From Pseudomonas frederiksbergensis (GTDB lineage: Bacteria > Pseudomonadota > Gammaproteobacteria > Pseudomonadales > Pseudomonadaceae), in the NCBI RefSeq assembly GCF_003732705.1, contig NZ_MOBR01000019.1, forward strand, positions 175,490 to 239,489: a stretch of DNA of 64,000 nucleotides, in the 5' to 3' direction. Both the position numbers and the translations under genes were made by a program. A model generated the notes under the pieces. It was not told the DNA's origin. It did no database searches and worked only from the letters and a program-made list of their open reading frames with translations. Of the stretch, positions 8,091-15,925 are shown in pieces. Every line of letters starts with the position of its first letter. Within the stretch, counting starts at the first letter, position 1.

Positions 8091-8465
8091 ATGAAAAAGC
8101 CCCACCTGACCTTGATTAAAAACCCGAACCTTCCGGCATCGGACGCCTTGGATCTGGACCAACTCACCGCAGCCGTCGAACATTATCGCAACGCTCGCCA
8201 GAGCAATCCGAGGCGATCTGTTCCAATCCGCAATATCTACGCGGTCAACCCGGATATCGACACGCCTGCCCTGCTCGCTTACGCCAGCGAAAACCTGGCC
8301 TTGGCGACGGCTATGGCTTGCGACCTGACCGCCCAGCTCGAAGATCCGCATCGCAGCGTGGCATGGACGATTCAACGGTTGGCAGTTTTAGCAGAGCTGT
8401 TGGTCAATCAAGCACTGGCAAACGTCGCCCCGCCCGGATCTCAGATCGAGCCGGTCCACCACTGA
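8091..8465 (+). CDS. DUF6124-like Pseudomonas small protein
   Basis: 124 aa from the ATG at 8091 (GGAG seven bases upstream; an earlier in-frame ATG at 8061 has no such site). The layout of a variable N-terminus, then IYAVNPDIDTPALLAYASENLA, ATAMACDLTAQLEDPHRSVAWTIQRLAVLAELLVNQAL matches my memory of the DUF6124 family, a small all-helical protein repeated in Pseudomonas genomes and of unknown function. No signal peptide or membrane helix. An intrinsic terminator follows 76 bases after the stop. Confidence 0.7.
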   Translation: MKKPHLTLIKNPNLPASDALDLDQLTAAVEHYRNARQSNPRRSVPIRNIYAVNPDIDTPALLAYASENLALATAMACDLTAQLEDPHRSVAWTIQRLAVLAELLVNQALANVAPPGSQIEPVHH

Positions 8466-8541
8466 AAGCAGTAGCTGCGTCCGCTGGATATCATGACGCA
8501 GCAATTACGCACGCCGATTTCGACGTGGTAAAACAAAATGG

Positions 8542-8567
8542 GCGACCTCATTGAGGTCGCTCTTTTT
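8542..8567 (+). terminator. Intrinsic terminator after the DUF6124-like gene
   Basis: GCGACCTC, loop AT, GAGGTCGC followed by TCTTTTT. It also separates this gene from the convergent abiEii-like gene. Confidence 0.9.
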
Positions 8568-8587
8568 ACTACTACCGTCGTAGAAGA

Positions 8588-9490
8588 TCACATCTTGAAC
8601 TCAGAGCCCTGAACGCCCTCATCACCGCGCAGAGCTTTCTCTGTGGTCATATACAAATCACGTATATGCCCAACCAGAAACGCCCAGAATGCCGGCTCAT
8701 TCACGGTTTGCACCACCAACTCTCCTGGCAGGAACCGACTCATTTCCTTGCGAAATTCGATTACCACTTTCGGGTCAGCATCAAGCATTGTTGAGCGCTC
8801 CTTGAACAACGCCAGGAACTCGGTCTGCTCGCAATGATGATCGATCAATTTTTTAGCGATCAGATCCAATTGCGGGGTGATGCCCTGCTGACGCAGCCAC
8901 ACCATATCCCAGAGATCTCGGTTCTTGATCCTGTTAGGGCGCAGCGCGAATGCCACGATTTTGTCAGCATAAATTTCTTCGCGCGATTCAGCCTGCAAGA
9001 TCAGGCCACTCGTACCCATGTCTACACCATAGGGGTTAAGCAGTTGCAGGGGTCGGGGTTGATAACTGGGGATAGAACACACATCGATGTTGATGCGCTG
9101 TGCAGGCAGGTCTTTGCGTCCCGAACGAGTTTGAATCTTCAGTTTCCATGTATCGACATTGCCTTGCTCGCGAACAGGCTCACCCACTTCAACCTCAAGA
9201 CCGTATTTGGTTTTAAGCGTTGTGACCAATACCTGGGCGAGCTTTGTGAGACTTTCGCGATTGAAATCAGCGCCCCCGGTAAAATCCAGGTCTTCGCTCA
9301 AGCGATTTGAGCCATAACAGGCTCGCAAGCAGGTGCCGCCGATGAACGTCAGCTTGGCGAGCATTCCGGCTGAACTCAGCGCGAGCATGATGTCGTGATG
9401 CAGCAATTCCTTTTCCACTACAACCCGCAATGGCGCCAGGGTCTGTTGGTTCTTTAATGCCTCATCTACCAACTCATCAAACAAACTCAT
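8588..9490 (-). CDS. AbiEii/AbiGii-family nucleotidyltransferase toxin
   Basis: 300 aa from the ATG at 9488-9490 (GGAG nine bases upstream). The nucleotidyltransferase signature is clear: FIGGTCLRACYG followed by RLSEDLDFTGGADF, with the two catalytic acids in DLDF; the later EEIYADKIVAFALRPNRIKNRDLWDMVWL is the conserved AbiEii helix. Members transfer nucleotides to tRNA ends and so stop growth (type IV toxin-antitoxin, phage abortive infection). The gene overlaps the end of the antitoxin gene by 14 bases, as expected of an abiE operon. The toxin looks full length and intact. Confidence 0.92.
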   Translation of the reverse strand: MSLFDELVDEALKNQQTLAPLRVVVEKELLHHDIMLALSSAGMLAKLTFIGGTCLRACYGSNRLSEDLDFTGGADFNRESLTKLAQVLVTTLKTKYGLEVEVGEPVREQGNVDTWKLKIQTRSGRKDLPAQRINIDVCSIPSYQPRPLQLLNPYGVDMGTSGLILQAESREEIYADKIVAFALRPNRIKNRDLWDMVWLRQQGITPQLDLIAKKLIDHHCEQTEFLALFKERSTMLDADPKVVIEFRKEMSRFLPGELVVQTVNEPAFWAFLVGHIRDLYMTTEKALRGDEGVQGSEFKM

Positions 9491-10046
9491 TGGCAACGCT
9501 CCAATCGATCAAATCCATATTCCGTTTCGCGACTTTCATATCTCGCAATGCTTGTTGCGGGGTTGCCCGCCACAATCGGCAACGAGCGTCGTATTGCACC
9601 TGTCCAACCAGATCCTGAGGTTGCTGACGGGTGTGTACGAATTCAATGGTGCCCCACCGGCCGCAGGAAATGGTGCTGCTGCGTCCAGATGACATGAGCG
9701 TGATCCAGTTGATCGGGATCTGCGAGATGACGCCGCAATCACTCAATGCTGTCTCAAGACTGATGTAGTTGAACTGCATGGCACGCAACCTCGCCGCCGC
9801 ATGAAACAGCACCAGACCGCTGGAAGGCTTGGCCGCCTCAAACAGGTAAAGCCCTCGACACACTCGCACCAGATGCCCCTCCGAGGCGGCACGGCTCAGC
9901 AAGGTTTTATAGGCGCCGTCGGAAATGTCCGCTACCAAGACCCGAAGATCATCTGGAGTAAACAGATACCGTTCATCACTGGCCAAATGGGCAAGTTGCC
10001 GGAGGAGGCGTCCCATTGGCTGACTAGAGTTTGAATAGGGACGCAT
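9477..10046 (-). CDS. AbiEi-family antitoxin / transcriptional repressor
   Basis: 189 aa. The N-terminal winged helix-turn-helix is readable (YLFTPDDLRVLVADISDGAYKTLLSRAASEGHLVRVCRGLYLFE), ending in the GLY motif typical of AbiEi antitoxins. The C-terminal domain carries FNYISLETALSDCGVISQIP and WRATPQQALRDMK. First gene of the abiE pair. AbiEi proteins repress their own promoter by binding inverted repeats, and a perfect 9-bp inverted repeat begins two bases upstream of this ATG (10049-10099). No strong ribosome site is seen before the ATG, so low or leaderless translation, or the internal ATG at codon 11, should be considered. Confidence 0.88.
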   Translation of the reverse strand: MRPYSNSSQPMGRLLRQLAHLASDERYLFTPDDLRVLVADISDGAYKTLLSRAASEGHLVRVCRGLYLFEAAKPSSGLVLFHAAARLRAMQFNYISLETALSDCGVISQIPINWITLMSSGRSSTISCGRWGTIEFVHTRQQPQDLVGQVQYDARCRLWRATPQQALRDMKVAKRNMDLIDWSVANEFV

Positions 10047-10048
10047 GC

Positions 10049-10099
10049 CAATGTCTCTACATAAGGTTTCACTTAATGTAACTTACCGTTGAGACATTG
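10049..10099. promoter_or_regulatory. Candidate AbiEi operator: 9-bp inverted repeat
   Basis: CAATGTCTC (10049-10057) and GAGACATTG (10091-10099) are perfect inverted copies separated by 33 bases, directly upstream of the antitoxin start. The spacer is A/T-rich and would hold the promoter. Autoregulation through such repeats is established for other AbiEi proteins; binding here is inferred. Confidence 0.6.
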
Positions 10100-10129
10100 C
10101 AAACACTACTGGTCTTCCTGCTAAAAGCT

Positions 10130-10284
10130 GCGACAAATCGAAAACCTCATCCCAACTCGGTTTGCACCTGCCACAGATGAAGACTTCCTGATCCAAACCC
10201 ACCGTCTCTTCATCAAACGCGGTCATGCGCCGTCGCCGGAAACCATGGAGTATCTGATATGCCTAAAATTGGATCGCGTGTTGG
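10130..10284 (+). pseudogene. Remnant of a second isochorismatase-family gene
   Basis: From 10169 one frame reads DEDFLIQTHRLFIKRGH and APSPETMEYLICLKLDRVL, closely matching residues 58-94 of the intact protein at 7467 (DDESLIQADRIFIKHGY, TPTPETIEYLKSLKVDRVL). Upstream, 10130-10168 still resembles the preceding codons but needs frame changes and a deletion. The start, the Asp9 region and the catalytic Cys102 region are all missing. The homology stops two bases before the stop codon of the convergent hip-like gene. This is a broken paralog, apparently cut by the arrival or rearrangement of the toxin-antitoxin genes around it. Confidence 0.85.
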
Positions 10285-10285
10285 A

Positions 10286-11086
10286 CTACCCAAAAGTCAA
10301 AGCAAACGGCGCCGCTGACTGTTGAATGGCACTCACCACGTGGGGCGCCTGCTCCCTATGTTGGGGATAACGCTCAAGTACCCGTTCAAGAGAAGTAAGC
10401 AATCGCTGAATACGCTCTTTGGGTCGTTCAACCTCACAACTCTGTGCGAACTCCAGCAGCCCTTGGCGCGAGGCAAATATTGACTTGTTACCCGCCAGAT
10501 CCAATGCCAGAACATCCTCGGGGATGTAAGCCGTGGTATTGACGATGTCGTAAGCCGGCGCCAATCGCGCATCACGTTGCGTAGGTTCTGAGTAGAGCAA
10601 GCCAAAGTTCTTCAAATGAGCATCACCGTTTCCCACGATGCAGCTTAGAGCCACGCTATCGAAGAGTTGATCAAGCGACGATCGCTGATGCTCTGCGGGA
10701 CAAAACAGCCGAATCGCTCTGGCGATTGCCGCGTAGCTTTTGCTGTACTTCTGATCAGCCGAAAGCCCCATGAGCGCCGCCATGTCCTCGAAACCGATCG
10801 GGTTGAGCTGCTCGTCTCGGTCAAAGCGGCGCATGACGAACAGCCTGGTGTTATCCGAGAGATAAAACTCTGGCACAGGAATGCCGGCATCCTTGGCGAT
10901 GGACATGCACAGGAACTCGTTGATCGCCAGGCCGGGAAATTCGTCCCGGCTACCCTTCTCCACAGCAATGACCTTCTGACGCGTCAGGCCAGCAAGCTGC
11001 GCGAGATGGGCCTGAGTCAGACCACGATTCATTCGTTTTTCGCGTATCTGTTTGGCAAGACGAGAAATCAGCAAGGAGTAATCCAT
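10286..11086 (-). CDS. HipB-HipA in-frame fusion, N-terminal half of HipA kinase missing
   Basis: 266 aa. Residues 1-47 are a HipB-like helix-turn-helix (LAKQIREKRMNRGLTQAHLA, LTRQKVIAVEKGS). At about residue 46 the sequence passes straight into HipA kinase sequence: RDEFPGLAINEFLCMSIAKDAGIP, LFVMRRFDRD, then the catalytic GNGDAHLKNFGLLY and the metal-binding APAYDIVNT. A normal HipA is about 400-440 aa and a normal HipB about 90; this gene lacks the rest of HipB and the HipA N-subdomain with its Gly-rich and regulatory phosphoserine loops. The simplest reading is a deletion joining hipB to hipA in frame. It may be dead as a kinase or may now be only a repressor. A palindrome 15 bases upstream of the start is its likely operator. 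Confidence 0.8.
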   Translation of the reverse strand: MDYSLLISRLAKQIREKRMNRGLTQAHLAQLAGLTRQKVIAVEKGSRDEFPGLAINEFLCMSIAKDAGIPVPEFYLSDNTRLFVMRRFDRDEQLNPIGFEDMAALMGLSADQKYSKSYAAIARAIRLFCPAEHQRSSLDQLFDSVALSCIVGNGDAHLKNFGLLYSEPTQRDARLAPAYDIVNTTAYIPEDVLALDLAGNKSIFASRQGLLEFAQSCEVERPKERIQRLLTSLERVLERYPQHREQAPHVVSAIQQSAAPFALTFG

Positions 11087-11100
11087 GTTCAGCTACCGTT

Positions 11101-11118
11101 ACATTTATAAATAAATGT
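11101..11118. promoter_or_regulatory. Candidate HipB-type operator palindrome
   Basis: ACATTTAT, centre AA, ATAAATGT: an 8-bp inverted repeat 15 bases upstream of the fusion gene's ATG. HipB proteins repress their operon through such dyads; the retained HTH of the fusion could still bind here. Binding is inferred. Confidence 0.5.
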
Positions 11119-11288
11119 ACCGCCTACGTAACATTAACCCGACCCTCGACTGATTCCGTTCAGTTTCCCCGACTGGACCAACACACACTCGGCCATGAAC
11201 ACTTTTTGTCATATCACTCGTCACTGAAATCCCGCCGCCCTTCTACACTCACCTCGCCCGCCCCATAAAAACCAACCAATGAGCCCCC

Positions 11289-12695
11289 ATGACCACCCTC
11301 AAAGACCGCCTCAAACAAGGCAAGGACGCGCGCAAAACCTGCCCCCGCAACACCCAATCGGCCTTGGGCAACGTCGACCGCGACCCGTTGCCACTGATCA
11401 AGGCGTCCAGCGAGGGCCGGATAAAATCACTGGTCGAATTGCGCTACGGCCGCATGCTGGTGTCGCCTTTCACCTTCTATCGCGGCAACGCTCTGCTTCA
11501 GGCCCATGACCTGGCCGGCACGTCCAGCATGGGCCTGGTATCGCCGATTTGTGGCGACAGTCACCTGATGAACTTTGGCGGTTTTGCCACGCCCGAACGC
11601 AATCTGTTGTTCAGCGTCAACGACTTCGACGAAGCACACCCCGGGCCGTGGGAATGGGACCTCAAAAGGCTGGTGGCGAGTTTTCTGATTGCGGCGCGCG
11701 ATCTGCGCCACGGGGAAACGGTCGAGGAAGAGGTCTGCCGCCAAGTGGTCGCGGCCTATCAAAAGACCATGACCGAATGCGCCGAACAAAGCGCACTGGA
11801 AACCTGGTACGAGTCCATCAGTTACGACGATTTGCTGGAGCAAGCGAGCAAAGCCACCCTTGAACACGTAGAGCGGGCCATCGAGAAGGCCGAGCGTCGG
11901 ACCCATGCCGAGTTGCTGCCAAAGATCTGCGAGCGTGACGCCCATGGCCGTCTGACAATTCGCGATGACTTGCCGGAAATTTTCCACCTGCACACCACCA
12001 CGACGCTGCTGGATGCCGATGATGACTGGCTGCGGCTCTCGGACTGGAAGCCGCTTTACGATACGTTCATGGGCGACTATCGGGCCACGCTACAAGCTGA
12101 CCGTCGTGAGCTGTTGTCGCGGTTTCATCCCCACGACATGGCGTTCAAAGTGGTGGGCGTGGGCAGTGTCGGCACCCGTTGCCTGGTGGCGCTGTTGACC
12201 GACGAACAGGAGAATCCGCTGTTCCTGCAATTCAAGGAAGCACGCCGCTCGGTGCTCGCCGGTTACGTCAAGACCAAGTCACGGGTGCAGCACAACGGTC
12301 AGCGTGTGGTGAACGGCCAACGGCTGATGCAATCGGCCAGTGACCTGTTCCTAGGCTGGACCACCGGGCCCAATGGTCGACACTTTTATGTGCGCCAATT
12401 ACGGGACATGAAAGTCTCCGCTGAAATCGAAACGTTCGACGCAGAAACCTTCGCCGCCTATGGACGAACCTGTGGCCGTGCCCTGGCCCGGGCCCACGCC
12501 AAATCCTCAGGGCACGCCGCGCAGATCAGCGGCTACATCGGCAAAAGTGATGCACTGGCCGATGCGCTGTTCAAATACGCCGAAGGCTATACCAAGCAGA
12601 ACGAGCAGGATTTCGAGCGCTTCCAGCAGGCGTGCCGCAAGGGTCGCCTGCGGGCGCGTTCAGAGGCCGACTTTGCGGCGGATCATTTGCCATAA
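11289..12695 (+). CDS. DUF2252 family protein (kinase-like motifs)
   Basis: 468 aa. The family hallmark is visible at about residues 90-125: SPICGDSHLMNFGGFATPER, then FSVNDFDEAHPGPWEWDLKRL. The GDxHxxNF and NDFDE...WDL pattern resembles the catalytic and metal-binding motifs of aminoglycoside-phosphotransferase-like kinases, though no activity is established for the family. C-terminal parts include FLQFKEARRSVL, QRLMQSASDLFLGWT and FYVRQLRDMK. No signal peptide or membrane segment. Start at the ATG at 11289 has only a weak GAG ribosome site. It stands alone, followed by an intrinsic terminator at 12791. Confidence 0.88.
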   Translation: MTTLKDRLKQGKDARKTCPRNTQSALGNVDRDPLPLIKASSEGRIKSLVELRYGRMLVSPFTFYRGNALLQAHDLAGTSSMGLVSPICGDSHLMNFGGFATPERNLLFSVNDFDEAHPGPWEWDLKRLVASFLIAARDLRHGETVEEEVCRQVVAAYQKTMTECAEQSALETWYESISYDDLLEQASKATLEHVERAIEKAERRTHAELLPKICERDAHGRLTIRDDLPEIFHLHTTTTLLDADDDWLRLSDWKPLYDTFMGDYRATLQADRRELLSRFHPHDMAFKVVGVGSVGTRCLVALLTDEQENPLFLQFKEARRSVLAGYVKTKSRVQHNGQRVVNGQRLMQSASDLFLGWTTGPNGRHFYVRQLRDMKVSAEIETFDAETFAAYGRTCGRALARAHAKSSGHAAQISGYIGKSDALADALFKYAEGYTKQNEQDFERFQQACRKGRLRARSEADFAADHLP

Positions 12696-12790
12696 ACCTG
12701 ACGATGGGTCGAAGCAGATGAATTTTTCTTCACCCTATCGCCTCGCGCCAACCGGTACATTGCCCTCGCTCATTCAAGAAACTACGGTTT

Positions 12791-12816
12791 GCCCGCCCTC
12801 CCGCGGGCTTTTTTTT
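12791..12816 (+). terminator. Intrinsic terminator after the DUF2252 gene
   Basis: GCCCGC, six-base loop, GCGGGC followed by eight T. The rest of 12696-12944 shows no gene; the promoter of the KaiC-like operon must lie between 12817 and 12940. Confidence 0.9.
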
Positions 12817-12944
12817 GCCTGGCGATTGACCCGAACGCGTACAAACGCCCGGATTCCGGGGCCCGGATGATCGTTGATGCAAATCACGCTTACCCCCCGC
12901 ATTCGGTGTACCATCGACACCTGTCAATCAGATATCAGTTAGCC

Positions 12945-13379
12945 ATGTCCACGCTAAGCGAAGAGAGCCGCCAGATCGTAGCTTCTCTGGCGCACCGTGT
13001 TGGTCCCAACGCTGACACTGCGAGAATCGCCCAGGCGATTGTTTCCACTTTGCAGGAAATGAACGCAGCCCTCACGCCCATCATCGGCCAGCAAGGGGTT
13101 GTCGCGCTGTACCGCCGCAGTCTCCATCTGTGCGCCTCCACTCATCCGCGTCTGGCCGGCACCTATGACAGTGTGCAGGCCGCGCTGGATCTGATTGCCC
13201 TCAACTCCGTACTCGTCGAGCAAAGCGAAGTCGATGCACTGTTTTTCGGTGAAGTGCTGCTGACCACGTTCTATGAATTGCTGACCACGCTGATCGGGCC
13301 CTCGCTCACCGCACGTTTGCTTCGTGGCGTGTGGGAACCTTCTTTGAGCGACACCCCTTCGCAGGAAAATTCGCCATGA
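12945..13379 (+). CDS. Small unknown protein, first gene of the KaiC-like operon
   Basis: 144 aa from the ATG at 12945. I do not recognise a named family. It is predicted mostly helical: LAHRVGPNADTARIAQAIVSTLQEMNAAL, IIGQQGVVALYRRSLHLC, then a hydrophobic stretch LFFGEVLLTTFYELLTTLIGPSLTARLL with no charged break, which could be a buried helix pair. No signal peptide. The stop overlaps the start of the KaiC-like gene by four bases (ATGA), so the two are translationally coupled and probably act together. An accessory or sensor subunit of the KaiC-like ATPase is my inference. Confidence 0.75.
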   Translation: MSTLSEESRQIVASLAHRVGPNADTARIAQAIVSTLQEMNAALTPIIGQQGVVALYRRSLHLCASTHPRLAGTYDSVQAALDLIALNSVLVEQSEVDALFFGEVLLTTFYELLTTLIGPSLTARLLRGVWEPSLSDTPSQENSP

Positions 13380-14836
13380 GCACCAAAGTAACTATCAACC
13401 GTCTGGCCACCGGCGTGCCAGGACTGGACGAGGTGCTGGGCGGAGGTTTGCCGGAGTTTTCGTTCAACATGATTGCAGGCCCTCCGGGCTGCGGTAAAAC
13501 CACCCTGGCGCATCAGATGATGTTTGCCCTGGCCACGCCTGAACGCCCGGCGCTGTTCTTCACCGTACTGGGCGAGCCGCCGCTGAAGATGCTGCGTTAC
13601 CAGCAGCAATTCGACTTTTTCGACAGCGAAGCGATCAACCAGTCGATCCGCTACATCAACCTGGCTGACGATACCCTGGCCGGGAATCTGGACGAGGTGC
13701 TGCGGCGCATCGTCAGCGAGGTCGAGGCTCACTCGCCGTCGCTGGTGTTTGTCGACTCGTTCCGCTCCGTGGTGCTGGCCAGCCAGACCCAGGACAATCC
13801 GAACAACAACCTGCCGCAGTTCGTCCAGCAACTGGGCATGTTGATGACCACCTGGCAGGCGACGACCTTCCTGATTGGCGAATATTTCACCGAAACCGAC
13901 ACCAACCCGATTTTCACCGTGGCCGACGGGCTGATCTGGCTGCGCCAGAGCGTCGAGCGCAACTCGATGGTGCGCAAGATGGAAATCATGAAGATGCGCG
14001 GCCAGCCGACCTTGCCGGGGCTGCACACCTTCCGCATCGCCACCTCGGGGATCAAGGTCTTCGCCCCCGCGCCGCTGAACCCGATTGAAGCGCCGCTGGA
14101 GTTCCCGATCAAACGCCTGAAAATGGGCGTTCCGCAGCTCGACGACATGCTCGGCGGTGGTTTGCCCCGGGGTTATTCGTTGCTGGTGGCCGGGCCATCG
14201 GGTTCGGGCAAGAGCATTCTGGCGGCGACCTTCCTCGCCGAAGGCGCGCGCAACGGCGAAACCGGCGTGATTGCGGTGTTCGAACAACGGCCCAACCACT
14301 CGCAAAACGCCACGTTGGCCGGGCTGATCCAGAGTGGCAAGGTCGGTCTGGTGGATAGCCGGGCGCCGGACCTGTCCATCGACGAAATCGTCCAGTTGCT
14401 GCTCAGCGAGATCAACCGACTCAAAGCCACCCGTGTGGTGATCGATTCGCTGTCCGGTTTCGAACTCGCACTGGCACCGACCTTCCGCGAGGACTTCCGC
14501 GAGTCGCTGTCGCGCATGGTTACCGCGCTGACCAGTGCCGGGGTCAGTGTGTTGATGACCTCGGAGCTGGAGGACCGCTACACCGACCTGCGTTTCAGCC
14601 CTTACGGCACGGCATTCCTGACCGATGCGATCATCGTCCAGCGCTACATCGAAGTGCAGAGCCGTTTGCTGCGCATCATGGCCGTGGTCAAGGTGCGCGC
14701 CAGCGCTCACTCCGATGAGTTGCGCCTGTACCGCATCGACGATAACGGCCTGCAGATCGGCGAAATGTTGCCGGATCAGGAAGGCTTGCTCGGTGGCCGG
14801 CCAACCCGTCGGCCCGCCCTCCAGGACAAGGTGTAA
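13376..14836 (+). CDS. KaiC-like double RecA-domain ATPase
   Basis: 486 aa. Two RecA/KaiC domains in tandem: the first with LATGVPGLDEVLGGGLP and Walker A GPPGCGKTT (residues 35-43), the second with LKMGVPQLDDMLGGGLP and Walker A GPSGSGKS (about 271-278). Walker B-like strands SLVFVDSFRS and RVVIDSLSGF are present. By eye the CII phosphorylation pair of cyanobacterial KaiC (Ser431-Thr432, in HISTITDTI) falls on Ala-Phe here (YGTAFLTDAI, about 409-418), and the paired catalytic glutamates appear as single acids (LGEPP; FEQRP). So it probably binds and hydrolyses ATP but may not run a KaiC-type phospho-cycle. No kaiA or kaiB is nearby; a histidine kinase gene follows after nine bases, a likely output partner. 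Confidence 0.9.
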   Translation: MSTKVTINRLATGVPGLDEVLGGGLPEFSFNMIAGPPGCGKTTLAHQMMFALATPERPALFFTVLGEPPLKMLRYQQQFDFFDSEAINQSIRYINLADDTLAGNLDEVLRRIVSEVEAHSPSLVFVDSFRSVVLASQTQDNPNNNLPQFVQQLGMLMTTWQATTFLIGEYFTETDTNPIFTVADGLIWLRQSVERNSMVRKMEIMKMRGQPTLPGLHTFRIATSGIKVFAPAPLNPIEAPLEFPIKRLKMGVPQLDDMLGGGLPRGYSLLVAGPSGSGKSILAATFLAEGARNGETGVIAVFEQRPNHSQNATLAGLIQSGKVGLVDSRAPDLSIDEIVQLLLSEINRLKATRVVIDSLSGFELALAPTFREDFRESLSRMVTALTSAGVSVLMTSELEDRYTDLRFSPYGTAFLTDAIIVQRYIEVQSRLLRIMAVVKVRASAHSDELRLYRIDDNGLQIGEMLPDQEGLLGGRPTRRPALQDKV

Positions 14837-14845
14837 ACAAGGACC

Positions 14846-15868
14846 ATGACCGAGGCCAATGGCGCGAATGCACAAGCGATGGCTACGGCCGCTCGCGAGT
14901 TGTTCCTGCTCGGCCAGAAAACCGTCGAGGCCCGCGCCGTGCTCGCGGCGCTGCAAAAAGAACTGAGCGACACCAACAACCGGTTGGTGGACGCCCAGCA
15001 GATCGAACACCTGGTGGAAGCCAATCAGCAATTGGTGCTGGCAGTGCTGCTGGCGCAAACCGATGCGGAAAAACCCCAGCGTTCGAAAGAAGAACAACGC
15101 CTGTTCCTGGAGATGCGCGAGGCCAACGCCCAATTGGTGATCGCCGCCCTAAGCGCGCAAAACCTGCAAGCCTCGGCGGAACACACCCTGGCCCAGCAAC
15201 GCAACATTCTCACCCTTGTCGCCCATGAACTGCGCAACCCACTGACGCCCATCAGCATGATCGCCGGGCGCCTGGTACGAGTGCCCGCCGAAGAGCTGCC
15301 GCGCATGCAGGCGCTGATCGAAGGTCAGGTCAAACACATGTCGCGGCTGGTGGACGACTTGCTCGACGTGTCCCGCGCCAGCACCGGCAAACTGCGCCTG
15401 GATCGCCAAATTGTCGACATGGTGGAAATCATCCAGGGCGCCATCGAAGTGTGCAGCCCGCTGATGAACACCCGTCACTTGCACTTCAACGCCGAACTGC
15501 CCCCGTGCGCGCTGTCGGTGGACGGCGACCCGGTACGCCTCACGCAAATCCTTGGCAACCTGCTGGGCAACGCGGCCAAGTACACACCGGCCGGGGGCAA
15601 TGTCACGCTGTCCGTCACCGCCAAGGATGACGTGCTGGAAATGAGCATTTGCGATGACGGCATCGGTATTTCCGCCCAGGCCCTGCCGTTTATCTTCGAG
15701 CCATTTGTGCAAGACGTGCATGCCATCGGCTTCAACGGCGCCGGCCTGGGTATCGGCCTGACGGTGGTCCGTGAGCTGGTGGAAGCCCATGGCGGCACGG
15801 TGGTCGGCATGAGCGACGGCGATGGCCAGGGCAGCACCTTTATCGTGACGTTGCCGCTGGTGGTTTGA
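14846..15868 (+). CDS. Soluble sensor histidine kinase, partner of the KaiC-like protein
   Basis: 340 aa. No membrane segment. Residues 1-110 form long heptad-rich helices (LFLLGQKTVEARAVLAALQK, LVDAQQIEHLVEANQQLVLA) consistent with a coiled coil. The HisKA box is TLVAHELRNPLTPIS with phospho-acceptor His127. The catalytic domain shows the N box (LLGNAAKYTPAG), G1 (DDGIGIS), F box (FIFEPFVQ) and G2 (GLGIGLTVV). No receiver domain or response regulator gene is adjacent, so the output must act in trans. Its position directly after the KaiC-like gene recalls KaiC-SasA signalling in cyanobacteria, but the N-terminus is not the KaiB-like fold of SasA as far as I can see. Confidence 0.9.
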   Translation: MTEANGANAQAMATAARELFLLGQKTVEARAVLAALQKELSDTNNRLVDAQQIEHLVEANQQLVLAVLLAQTDAEKPQRSKEEQRLFLEMREANAQLVIAALSAQNLQASAEHTLAQQRNILTLVAHELRNPLTPISMIAGRLVRVPAEELPRMQALIEGQVKHMSRLVDDLLDVSRASTGKLRLDRQIVDMVEIIQGAIEVCSPLMNTRHLHFNAELPPCALSVDGDPVRLTQILGNLLGNAAKYTPAGGNVTLSVTAKDDVLEMSICDDGIGISAQALPFIFEPFVQDVHAIGFNGAGLGIGLTVVRELVEAHGGTVVGMSDGDGQGSTFIVTLPLVV

Positions 15869-15925
15869 GTTTTTCCGCTGGCCACGTAATGCTTGCGCGA
15901 CGATCCCCGCGAACCGGAGCGCTCT

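Noticed and set aside
13271..15133. 620-codon minus-strand frame over the KaiC-like and kinase genes
   Set aside because: Antisense shadow; the plus-strand genes have clear Walker and HisKA motifs.
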